64,000 nt of DNA from Gentiana macrophylla (Eukaryota; Streptophyta; Magnoliopsida; Gentianales; Gentianaceae): NCBI GenBank assembly GCA_026214975.1, contig JAOBSW010000111.1:23501-87500 (forward strand). The letters run 5' to 3'. The notes beneath the pieces are model-generated. The model was not told the origin of the DNA. It saw nothing but the letters and a program-made list of their open reading frames with translations, and searched no databases. Shown piece after piece: positions 1-10,299 of the stretch. Every line of letters starts with the position of its first letter. The stretch's first letter is position 1. The translations under genes and the position numbers were made by a program.

Positions 1-3000
1 AAGAAGCTTACCCTCAACGTGGCGATCTCCTCTCCGCGCCCAAGATAATCCTTTGTCAAAGATGCAACTTTCTCATTGATCTCAAAGATCCAATTTAGAG
101 TGCTCCTCCATGATTGCTTTCATCTTTTCCACTCGCCACCAGATGCTTAGCTTTCTTTTCGGCAAGAACTCCTTGCCTTATCGGGCCGCCTCCCACCAAG
201 GCCGCCACTTTTCTTCCTCTCGCCGCGCCTCGGGCCGGGCCTCAAGCACCTATTTAAACGAGCACCGAAATGTGGAAAACAGAGGACGCTTAGCAAAAAA
301 AAAAAAAAAAAAAAAAACTGGTCTTACCAGAGAAGCAAAGAAGCCCAAATCGCCATCGAGATCTCTAATTTCAAAGAATCTCATCTTGAGGCGGAGAGTT
401 GTCTTGAGCCGCAAAGCCGGGCTAATATGCCCCACCAATCTCCACTTGAACAAGATCGTGATAGCCAAAAGGGAAGTGGCCCAGAGGAATCACATCGGCG
501 ATTGCTTCGCCTAACTGGGCGAAGCTTTGGATGTGTCGAGACCCCGGGTGAAGCTCGATCCAACCTGAGGGCCTCTTTCCTGCATTAGCCTCGAGGCAAA
601 GTTTTTGTGGCAAGTTGTCTCGAGGGCGCGCTTTCTCCACCGGAATTTCAACCTCTTCAAGATGTACCGGATCGAGCGGACTGCTTGGGTAGGCGATCAT
701 CCTCCGCTTCTTCTCGCGTTGAGGTCGCGACGCCGCGCGACTTTTAGCAGGGGATGAGTCTTTTCGAGGCACCACCGACTGGCTCGCAATGCGGCGGCGT
801 ATGATGTCGCAGCCTCCTCCGGTTGTGTCTCGGCGACAATCGAGGCATCCACATGATCGGGCACTCTCCCTAGAGCTTTTTCAGAGCCTCCCGCCGAGCA
901 TTGGTCGCTTTGTTCCGCCTCCGCATTAAGCTTGTTTCGTGAGCCTCGCGAGCATTTGGATCCATACCTACAAAAAGAAAGCGGTTTAGAGCCCAACAAA
1001 ACAAAATGAGCATTTACAAATAAATACAAGTGGACAAAGAAAGTTACAAAGTCGCCTAAGTGATATAGATCGCCCCACATTCCGACACTGAGGGAAACAT
1101 TTGTTGATATGACAATCCCCAATCCAACCTGGATCGCAGCCTCAGACCCATTCGTACTCAAGGGCGCGCATTCCTCGCCCCACCAGCCCGCCATACATAC
1201 AAAAGGCTCGGCCAGATCAAGAAGTTCAACCCAAGAAACATTTCTCCGAGATGGCGCCGCTCGTCCGATCGAATTAACGCCATCGCCTTTACATAGCGCC
1301 GCCACTCACTGTGGGGTCAAGGATTAAAAGCGTGGATTTGCCTCCATGACTTCTCGCTTCAGAAAAGGCCAACCTACCTTCGACTGATTTTCAGCAGACC
1401 ACGCCCCATTTGTGAAACTTATCGGGAAGCGGGAATAGTAAAGCGGGAGTCTTCGCCTCGTGGAGACTTGTCCAGAATAGACGCCCCACGTAATGAATAA
1501 AATTGCCCCAAGAAAGTTAACGCCGGCTCGATCTTCGTAATCCGCACATAATCGTGAAGGCCATCAATCGATAATAGCCCCGACGGCAAAATCGAGGGAA
1601 GCGCCCGATCTCCTTGCATCTTCACAAAGAAAGGATCGAAAGGCGGTCTCGCATCCGCATGCAAATGATGGAAGTGGAGGATAAGTGGTGTCCTCGGAGC
1701 GACGCCGCACTTACGTAATCCTTATGGTCCCCGGTTTAAATTTATCGGACTCCTTCTTATAATCGAAAAAGAAAACCGATACACACCGGTGTCGATTCCG
1801 AATATGCTATTAATGGTCCCGCTGAGATCGCCGCTCTTGCACACGGGACCATTTCTTATCAACGCCCTTCTCATACGCCGCCATGATCCCAAACTCTCGA
1901 TAGCTTCGTGGATTGTTAGACGAGAGCTCTTCGGCCGGGTAGCGCCGCGCGGCCTCACCAATCGCCATGGTTTGGCTCGCAATTTTCCTCTTCTTCTTCT
2001 CGCTTTGCGGCATCCGATATCCTTCCGAGGCAATTCAAAGATTTTCATCCTCACCGACCCCATTAACTCGCGAATCGCGCGCCCCGAACATAAGCTTCGC
2101 CGTGGTCGGAGCGCCGCTTAGTACTGGACCGCAGCTTGTCCTTCGGCCGGGACGCGATCTTTTTTCATTTCGTGAATGCTTGAGATTTTTGAGCCCGCGC
2201 TTCTCCTTAAGGCTCACTCTACGCGCGGATTTCTAGCAGAGACAAAGGCCTCCAACTCAAAAGGGTCGGCATCCATAGTAGCGACTCATCGCCACAGAAT
2301 CTCGCCAATATCTCGCGCGAGTACTTTCCACTTCAACCTCGCCCAAAGACGCCTAACCGAGGCCGCAGATAATATGGGGTCATCTCAAGATAATCAGAAT
2401 CTCCCTTCCGCAGTAATCATCGCTGTAATGATCATTCCCCGACATCCCGCAAAAACAAGCGGAGGAAAAGGTGGAGCTTTCTGCACCGGTATAATAATAA
2501 ATTAGCCTGTGAAGGTGATCGCACTCCACTTCAATACCGCCTCCGCTTTTAAAAGAGAGATCGCAAATAAAATTACAGAGGATAGCAGGAGCGGTGAAAC
2601 CCCAATTTTCCCAGAAAGCTATAATCTCTCCTCAGAAAACCCCCATTATTAATCGGAAACAAGGCAATGTTGCATCCCCGTAGCAAAAAGAATGACAAAA
2701 TTGATATGTATGGAAAACAAGGCAGGATGGATGAGTAAACGAGTTAATGTAAAGGATTTCTTACCCGATTTGTCGAGAAAGATGGGAAAACGCACAGAAA
2801 ATCGGGAAATACTCGGCGAGGTGGCCGGAATCTTCAAAAGAACCACCGCGGAAATCCTAGAACCACCGCAGAACGCCGCTGAACCTTCAAAGCTCGCCAA
2901 AAACTTGAGAATTCTAAATCAACAAACAACGGAGAAAATAAGAAACGCTAAAAGTGTGAGAAGGGTGAGAAGCTTAAAGCTTTATATAGGCAAGGGGCCA

Positions 3001-3180
3001 CGATCAGACGGGTTGGGAACGCTTCATCCAACGGTTTCGATTAGGCGGCAGCTTGTCGGGCCAAATACGGTAAAAAGGCGCCCCATCAAGACTCACGCAC
3101 AACTACCTAGGCAGCTTGTCAAACGGGCCGATCATTCGCAGCAGAGAAACTCAGAGGATCGACGCCACCACGATTGACGG
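1..3180. mobile_element. Decayed Ty3 (Tat-like) element, internal 3' region
   Basis: No intact gene is visible. The stretch is more GC-rich than the rest of the window and has broken coding-like frames mainly on the minus strand (422-775, 697-1305, 1419-1664, 1722-2217), plus a 23-nt A run near 295. It is followed by a tandem array and an LTR-like end with a plus-strand TATA box. Tat-lineage Ty3 elements are known to carry antisense ORFs and tandem repeats between pol and the 3' LTR, which fits this order. No pol domain is visible because the window begins inside the element. The class assignment is inference from layout. Confidence 0.4.
1325..1664 (-). pseudogene. Gypsy-type transposon ORF remnant
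   Basis: The minus strand gives an 81-codon frame with a run resembling the plant 'putative gypsy type transposon' domain: a line like ITKIEPALTFLGQFYSLRG matches the usual pattern of a hydrophobic segment, 'P-[SA]-L-x-L-F' and 'F-Y-x-L-[RK]'. After this run the reading continues in another frame with YYSRFPISFTNGAW and VGWPF, as expected in that family, so there is at least one frameshift. Function of this ORF in retrotransposons is unknown. Family assignment is by remembered pattern only. Confidence 0.3.
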
Positions 3181-3189
3181 TCTCGCCCC

Positions 3190-3785
3190 ACAAAACAAAG
3201 CCCAGAGTTACTTCAAGGTCGCGATGCTTTGAAAGCACGGCCTTAGAGAACAAGTCGATCGACGACAAGGTCGCAAAACACAGCCCAGAGTTACTTCAAG
3301 GTCGCGATGCTTTGAAAGCACGCCCTTAGAGAACAAGTCGATCGCGACAAGGTCGCAAAACGGGCCCAGAGTTACTTTCAAGGTCGTGATGCTTTGAAAG
3401 CACGGCCCTTAGAGAACAAGTCGATCGCAGACGACAAGGTCGCAAAATCGAACCCAAAGTTACTTTGAGGTCGCTTGCTTTGAAAGCACGGCCCTTAGAG
3501 AACAAGTCGATCGATTTACAAGGTCGCAAAAAACAGCCCAGAGTTACTTTCAAGGTCGATGCTTTGAAAGCACGGCCCTTAGTGAACAAGTCGATCGCAT
3601 TTACAAGGTCGCAAAACAGCCCAGAGTTACTTTGAGGTCGCTTGCTTTGAAAGCACGGCCCTTAGAGAACAAGTCGATCGCATTTACAAGGTCGCAAAAA
3701 AAACAGCCCAGAGTTACTTTGAGGTCGATGCTTTGAAAGCACGGCCCTTAGTGAACAAGTCGCATCGACGACGAGGTCATAAAAG
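3190..3785. repeat. Tandem array, about seven units of 80-86 bp
   Basis: The string CTTTGAAAGCACG recurs seven times (near 3228, 3311, 3392, 3479, 3563, 3647 and 3732). Each time it is followed by AGAACAAGTCGATCG or a close variant, then AAGGTCGCAAAA, then CCCAGAGTTACTT. Units differ by small indels. Tandem repeats just before the 3' LTR are known in Tat/Ogre-type Ty3 elements, so I read the array as part of the same element. Confidence 0.85.
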
Positions 3786-3851
3786 GTGTTGATAATCACT
3801 CCATCCTTCATATCCTCGTGGAATATCATTAAAGCACGGAGTAGGGGGCAT

Positions 3852-4335
3852 TGACGGGTATAAATAATTCCACCACCTCTCAAAAAGAGAGGACAACCCA
3901 TCGCGCCACCCTCCGACATGACAAGAGAAATCGCCAGCGGGCGGCCATCAGAGTCTCACCTCGCCGCGACCAAAGCATTTTGCGGTCCCTGTGCAAGTAA
4001 TGATCCTAGAATCTCGCCCAGGCAAATCAAGCCAGGGGGCGAGGCCGGGAAAGGTCTTCGGCTCCTTGCGACCTCGCAGAGATGGCCGCCGATTGATCCG
4101 CATCTTTTCCCCACTTGTACCTTAGATATTTCGCCTTGCTTAGTATCTAAGTTAAACCTAGCTATTAGTAAAATATCTAATAGATTACTTATTCCCTAAG
4201 TTACCCACCTCTATATAAGGGGTGGTCATTGTAAACAAGAAGGATATGAAATACACACTATACTTGCAAGCCAAAGCTCTGGCCCATTCTCATTCCTCCA
4301 TACCACCACCCACGGAGTAACACCACACCTTAAAT
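3852..4335 (+). mobile_element. LTR-like end of the Tat-like element
   Basis: A purine-rich tract (GGAGTAGGGGGCA, ending near 3851) that looks like a polypurine tract is followed by TGACGGG. Within the next ~480 bp there is a TATA-like CTATATAAGG (about 4210) followed ~20 bp later by TTGTAAACAAG, a typical promoter/R arrangement of Ty3 LTRs. The right end near 4335 is a guess, since no second LTR copy exists in the window to compare. Confidence 0.4.
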
Positions 4336-4387
4336 ACAGCCTGATATCCACCGCCTATACACCGCAATGACACCGTGACGCATTTAT

Positions 4388-4515
4388 ACATCATCATTTT
4401 GTATTTACGGATGTTAAAAACGCTGATAAGTATGTTTTTTAAATAAAAAACTTCAACTAATAGGCCCAATTCGAGGACTTGGTCTTAGGCCCAACAAATA
4501 CGAGGGCCGGCCCTG
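4388..4515 (+). mobile_element. 3' end fragment of a hAT element
   Basis: This stretch aligns by eye with the 3' end of the hAT element at 29412-29534: both have TTTACG[GA]ATGTTAAAAACGCT, then ACTTCAACTAA, then CCCAATTCGAGGACTTG. It ends in GGGCCGGCCCTGAG, the conserved hAT terminus. The rest of the element is missing on the left, where the Tat-like LTR region abuts it. Confidence 0.7.
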
Positions 4516-4793
4516 AGCGGAAGCTTATGCGATTTACGATATGAAACATGACTAATTAATTCTACCGTAGTTAAAGATTTCTTTCGGAAAGCAAGAGATA
4601 ATCGACCAAAGCGGAGAAGCCGTGATCTTCCGGATTGTATCTCCAAGCGACGATCGTGGACGCTGATCCTCGCCGAGAACCTCCTCGATATGCACAAGAA
4701 AACCCTAGGTTTTTCTTCTCTAAATGACTAAGGCTAGAAACTAATTTTTCTTCCTTTTAATTTATTTGTGGCGCAATTATGTGATGTAAATTG

Positions 4794-6147
4794 TGTTGGG
4801 AGGAACTCTCTTTATATAGGAAAATAACTAGCAAGAGAGTTATCATTTTCACACCACAAAACCTATTCCCATAAGGAAAAGATATTTTTACTACACAATA
4901 AGAGATAATTCCCAAAAATCAATCTCTTAATTTTTCCATTAATTATCCAACAAATAGATAATTAATTAATTACACATGTGACATAATCTAGAAAATTTCT
5001 TCTCCTAGTATAAACACATGAGGCGTTATTTATTAATCATTTTTAATAGAAAATGTCTTTTCTATTTTACGTATTATTTACCAAATAAATAATATTTGCA
5101 TATTCATTAAATAGACCAACTATTTAATTTATTCTCGAGGTTTCATAAAACGAAAACACTCTGTTAGCCAGAGCCAACCCGGGACCATGGACTCTATAAC
5201 CAAGAGCTACAATAAATTGAATAAAATATTCATCGAACATAATATTTCTACTCAACTCATTAATTCCGAATTACGCCACCATAAATCAAACTCGAACTCT
5301 ATCGATTATAGATATAACTTATTCTCGTAAGGTCGAGTCGAGTCGATAAGTGTCCATTGATATAATCATTTCATATAAACTAACCATCCATGCACTATCC
5401 GCATCAAGTAGATTATTTCCGTAAACCATCATCACTACATCTTATCCTTATTTACCATTAACCCACTAAAGTGATCAATTAGTTCATAACCAATACGAAC
5501 TCCCGGATCGATCAATTTCTGTGGATCAACAAATAAGGGATTGTCTTTCTACTTCCCGCAGAAAGGAATGGATTCCATATTCGTGAGACACACACTTTCA
5601 CTCATTCCGCATTAAAGGCTAACGTGAAAGTGATTCGACCGCGCGCCTTAGCAATCCTTAACGAATACATCAAACCCTATCCTCAAACAAGTAGAGTATG
5701 TAATCACTTCAGATTAAGGTTAATCCATATATGATCATATTGTGATTTAATAAGATTTTCAATCACGTAATTATATGAGAAACTCAGATTAAATCGGTCT
5801 AGTCCTATATGACTCATCATATATAAATGCCCCACTTAGACAACCAATGTCGACGGTCCGATAAGACGGTCACTCCATAAAGTGTTCTCGGGCGCATTAA
5901 TGGTGGTTTAATCAATAGACTCTCATACTTTGATTAAGTTCACCACGGACTAACAGCTCAAGTGTATCACCATAAACTTAATCCTCATGGTGACACACAC
6001 TAAGTTATATGGCTACATATGATACGACCTAGGTTTTCAAGAAAGGTATTACTTACAAGCACGGGCTAAGTAATAAGATGAGAATAAATCATTATTTATT
6101 AATTCTAAAACAATTACATAAATTGTCTTTCGGCGCTACTTCCAACA
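4794..6147 (-). mobile_element. Ty1/copia 3' LTR
   Basis: The 1,354 bp segment starts TGTTGGGAGG and ends CTTCCAACA on the plus strand, giving TGTTGG...CCAACA inverted termini. Read on the minus strand it has a TATA-like CCTATATAAAGAG close to the 3' end (near 4815) and is immediately preceded by a GTGGGAGATTG polypurine tract. Copia RNase H sequence lies upstream in the same orientation (6320-6760). The partner 5' LTR is not in the window. Target duplication cannot be checked because the element is truncated. Confidence 0.75.
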
Positions 6148-6305
6148 ATCTCCCACTTGCCCGTAAGGACAAGAACAATTGTCTTTCGGGCACACTATAT
6201 CTAACAATCTCCTACTTGCCCGTAAAGACAAGCAATGATTGTTTTTAGAGCACCACACCCTTATTCTTTCTATCCACAACATTCTCCCACTTGCTCTAAA
6301 GCAGA
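6143..6305 (-). repeat. Three polypurine-tract-like repeats before a copia LTR
   Basis: On the minus strand, a unit built on GGGCAAGTGGGAGATTGTT followed by GCCCGAAAGACAATTGTTCTTG-like sequence occurs three times (around 6148-6172, 6204-6232 and 6284-6300; the distal copy reads GCAAGTGGGAGAATGTTG). Such a motif normally occurs once, directly before the 3' LTR, where it primes plus-strand synthesis. Confidence 0.7.
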
Positions 6306-6309
6306 TGAG

Positions 6310-6780
6310 ACATATCTCCCAATCTTATACCCCCAAGCGCTTATCAGTGACACTAGATGTCAAGCAACTTGGTAAACTGATCAGCTAGGTTGTCGGCTCG
6401 AGGCGATCTATAGGACCGAAACGCCGCATCTTTGCACGATCTATCCGACTGTGGTACTTACTTTCAATATGCTTTTGACCTCTTATGATTGGGCGAAGAT
6501 CATTTGCATGAGCTACCTCTCAACAGCTACAATAAAATGGCATCGGCTCATCTAGACCTCGAATCACTTCCCGATCCAACAAAGAACTTCTCAAGCCACA
6601 CAGCCTATGTAGCTGCTCCGAAAGCTGCTATGTATTCGACTAACAGAGTCAAATTGACAGTGCTGGATTGCTCCAGACTATAGCTCCATCACAATGAGTA
6701 AACATCGAGCCCGAGATCGATTCACGATCATCCTTAATCCGACAAAAATTAGAATCGCAGAAGTCAATGACACTCAAAGT
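6310..6780 (-). pseudogene. Copia RNase H / pol C-terminus remnant
   Basis: The minus strand encodes fragments typical of the end of copia pol: DDRESISGSMFTHCDGAIVW (the S-x-S-G-x-[MV]-F-x-[LH]-x-x-[GA]-A-[IV]-[VS]-W segment), EVIRGLDEPMPFYC, AHAND and a decayed LADxxTK region just before the polypurine tract. Several stops and frameshifts interrupt it. It is the 3' end of the element whose LTR lies at 4794-6147. Beyond about 6780 the homology stops abruptly. Confidence 0.65.
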
Positions 6781-7476
6781 TATTATATAAATAAAATTAT
6801 AAAGAAAACGCGATAGAAAAACTTTATTATAAAGAAAATAAGTACTTTTCACTTAGTGCAAATGCCTTTTCCGTCCGGAAAAGTATTATGCAACAAGAAT
6901 TGATGGTGAATACCAAACTGATTGACGAGATAAGTTCCAATTCAACCCTACATACTCCTATTATGTAAAAACACATCTCATCCATCCACTTGGTATCACA
7001 CATAAAATCACCCTTGTATAATAGCTTTTCTCGTCCGCGAGGGGGTGTATGAGCCTTTGTATTCAATTTTCATTTAAGGTTTAATTTATATATTGGGAAA
7101 TTCAATGATATTTCCTCCGCTCCTTATTATCTGGTCAGATTTCGGTAAAAATACACAAATTATGAAAATGGGTAATTGCATTGACTTTCATTATAAAATA
7201 TAAAAAAATCTTGAAAAGTGTAGAATGTATTGAATAATAAGATTGATTAGTTGAATGAGCCTAGAAAGTTGAAAAGAATATGAAAAACAAAAAGAGATTA
7301 AAGATGATTAAAATATAACTACGACAGATAAAAAGAAATTAATTTTAATTTCTACAATCATGATAATTAAATATGAACGGATGATGTAGTGTTAGTTAAG
7401 TGAAATGAAGAAAATTTTGTCCAACAATCTAAAAGCTCCTCTTATCTTTGTAGTCTGATGAGGGGTTTTTTCTTCT

Positions 7477-7565
<89 letters not shown>

Positions 7566-9030
7566 GCCATAAATAATTTACCTAGCAAACTTTTACATTG
7601 TTAATCGGAATACATGACTGGTTGATTGATATGAGACTTTATAATCAAATGTGTATATTATCACTTTTATTACATTATTAAAACAAAATATGGTGAATTT
7701 ATCATCTTACTCGAAACGTTAAGAAGGTTTAAAATTTTAATGTTTTTGATATTTCAACACGATCTCTCAAATGCGAGCTTATAACGAGTTATTGGACCAA
7801 CATGAGACAAATACATGTAAACTGCACTATAAAGCCAATAAACAGTTTAAGGTTGTGAAATGATTAAAATACAAATCGATTAAAATATAAATTTTAAGGT
7901 TGTAAATTTTGCATATGATAAAGTTTAGGAGGTAAATTGCATTTATCTCTTTAAATTAAAGCAAAACAGCTTTAATCCACTTTATTCCGTTATCGGCCTA
8001 AGCAAGACGCTAAAGTTTTTACGACGGTATCACATGAGAATCGTGAAGGAAAAACCACATATATCTCTAGCCGATGACTGTAGATATATGTGATTAAAAA
8101 CCTTGCGATTGTCATGCTACTTTATTGACACAAAATAACCAAAATAAACAAAACAATAAATAAGGGTTTAAAAATAGTTCTGAGTTTATAGTCGCCAGCT
8201 CGACTGTACTAATAGGGCTCCTTCATTTATATTCTGACTCTGTCAACGTAAAGACTTCCAACTCACTTAATCCCATCTTGCTTTGTGTTGAGTCGTTTTT
8301 GCTTAAATTCATGTTGCATGGATTCCACTGTCGGAAATATTCTGTATTGTTTTATATATATCGATTCCACTGCCTACTTCTGTATTAATTTGCTTGTGTC
8401 TACTTCTAAATCATTTTTTAGGTCAGCAGCTTCTTAATTTTTCACACGGGCGCTGCCGGGTAAGTCATTAACATATATGGACTGTCTTCATGTTGATTCT
8501 TCGAGTAATTTCTGCTGCATATCGACCAATTAAGTTCGATCTAATTTATTTTGTATAAAGGGTTTGACCGGATTATCTCATTTTAATTTATTGTGGATGT
8601 CGAGCTGCTTTCTATCCTTTCGTTGGCCATGGAAGTCGATCAAATAACTTTCTATGATTTATACCGCTATGATACCATGATGAATTAATTTGAGCCGTAG
8701 AGTACGTAGATATATGACATAAAAAAGAAAAAGTAGTAGTGCTAAAGACAAACAAGAATTAAGGCAGGGTCTTTCCATTTATTGATTTCAAAATAAAACT
8801 TCGACTCAATGCATGACGTACAATTTAAAGAGAACATGCATATATATATATATATACGACAGTGACACACGACGCATCTTATACAAGATTTTCCCACGAC
8901 GTACGCACTGTACACATACATATATATGGTCGAGTTCAATAGAGTAGTATAATTATTAACACGTGCTCGATCATATATACACATAGTGTATGAGTGTATA
9001 TATATAATTAATTAAGGGCTTAATTAGGGG
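6781..9030. other. AT-rich intergenic stretch without a gene
   Basis: I see no conserved coding sequence; open frames here are short and of low complexity. It holds a dinucleotide repeat (7478-7561). A possible old Stowaway-like MITE lies at about 7110-7400: it starts TTTCCTCCGCTCCTTATTA and ends with a decayed inverted match, ATATGAACGGATGATG. The remainder is unassigned. Confidence 0.6.
7478..7561. repeat. (CA)n(TA)n microsatellite
   Basis: About eleven CA units run directly into about thirty TA units. Compound arrays of this kind are hypermutable. Confidence 0.95.
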
Positions 9031-9340
9031 CTAGAACCAAATAGCCCTAGCATTGAGGAGCATTTGCTTTAAAGAACCATCAACATGAAGGGAAATAACA
9101 TCTTTAGCTGAACCCACATATTCTCCACCAATGAACACAGCTGGTACCAATGGACTGCAACCTAAGCTTCTTAATGCCCTCTCCATTTCTCTTCCACATG
9201 CTTCTTTATCTATTTCATGTATTTCTGGGCTTGCCCCCTAACTCGTAGAACAATGCCTTTATGCTATGGCACATACAGCACTTAACTCTTCAGAATATCA
9301 CCGCCGCCTTCTTCGATGCTAAATCTCTGATCTTGTCCAT
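9031..9340 (-). pseudogene. CC-type glutaredoxin (CCMC), disrupted
   Basis: From the ATG at 9340 the minus strand reads MDKIRDLASKKAAVIF, then a stop with a compensated two-indel stretch, then CCMCHSIKALFYEL, the CCxC active site of plant CC-type (ROXY) glutaredoxins. After an extra G in a G run near 9230 the frame shifts, and the rest reads PEIHEIDKEACGREMERAL, then PLVPAVFIGGEYVGSAKDVI, ending ARAIWF before TAG. Length (310 nt) equals the usual ~102-aa single-exon family plus one base. These proteins use glutathione and bind TGA transcription factors. The breaks are few and recent-looking; sequencing error at these sites is the alternative. Confidence 0.85.
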
Positions 9341-9989
9341 TAATTATTTCTAAAGTAGTAATTAATAATTGGGAAAATGTTTAAGTATATATATATATAT
9401 ATTGGTTTGAAGGTTTTAGTTATGATGCATTGATGAAGATCTCATCTCATCATTGTTATTTATAGTGTGGATGAAAATTGAATAATGCCCTTTGTTTATC
9501 CAAAAGGGTGCTATATATGCATGCAAAGAATTGAAAAAAAGTGGAATATATTTATCTTTTGAGATATTTGTTTGGATAATGTAAACGTCATCTTGCTTTA
9601 TGCTGACCCTTTGTGCTCTCTACAAGTTGACATATGTATGACTTCGGTTCCCCTAAGGTACAATGGTGTTGTGGAGGGACATGTGAGTAGTGAATATCCA
9701 ACCACACATTTGCGATATATAGATGATCTAACGGTAAATTTTTTATATCATATATCTTTCATATATGTCATATATCAGTGACACCGACTGGTTTTTTTTT
9801 TCCAGTTGATACCATAGCTCATATTCAAAAATCTATATTAACAAAACTATATCGCTTTATATAAAAAATCGGATCTTAGTGGTGGACGCTCCCACCCTAC
9901 TCCACTTGAGTCCTCCCATGTCATATATATGTTTTGATAAAACAATATTATAAGACTCATTGATGGAGGTTCAACATTATTCAAATTAT
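9341..9989. other. Glutaredoxin upstream region, otherwise unassigned
   Basis: Contains the leader and TATA box of the glutaredoxin sequence, then AT-rich DNA. The only longer frame (9572-9781, plus) has no recognisable motif and I do not call it a gene. Confidence 0.5.
9457..9465 (-). promoter_or_regulatory. TATA box of the glutaredoxin sequence
   Basis: TATAAATAA on the minus strand lies ~117 bp upstream of the glutaredoxin ATG, a normal distance for a TATA box plus leader. An intact promoter supports a gene that lost its frame only recently. Confidence 0.45.
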
Positions 9990-10181
9990 AAAATGCAGTA
10001 GTGTCAATCATTGTTTCATGCAACAAACATGGTGATTGATAGATTATCAATAGTAATTGTTCGGCTTTATCATTATTTTATATTCCTTCCGTCATAAATT
10101 GTTTGGCGCTTATTTTTTATTGACGTCCCATAACTAATATTTAAACTAATAATTTCTTCTTAAATTCCTAAAATACCCACA

Positions 10182-10185
<4 letters not shown>

Positions 10186-10243
<58 letters not shown>
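10186..10243. repeat. (AT)n microsatellite at the LINE 3' junction
   Basis: About 29 TA units lie between the LINE's poly(A) tail and the target duplication. Such expansions often grow from A-tail junctions. Confidence 0.95.
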
Positions 10244-10260
<17 letters not shown>

Positions 10261-10299
10261 GTGGAAACGGGCATTTTTATTTATTTAACTTAAAACTGG

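Noticed and set aside
697..1305. 202-codon minus frame as a host gene
   Set aside because: Embedded in a decayed Tat-like element, with no recognised domain and neighbouring frames broken; more likely the antisense ORF remnant of that element.
7110..7400. Fourth Stowaway-like MITE
   Set aside because: Only the left end is convincing; the right inverted end is too decayed and no TA pair could be assigned, so it is mentioned only as a possibility.
8742..8984. Open frame of 80 codons on the minus strand
   Set aside because: Composition follows AT-rich repeats and no domain or conserved pattern is visible.
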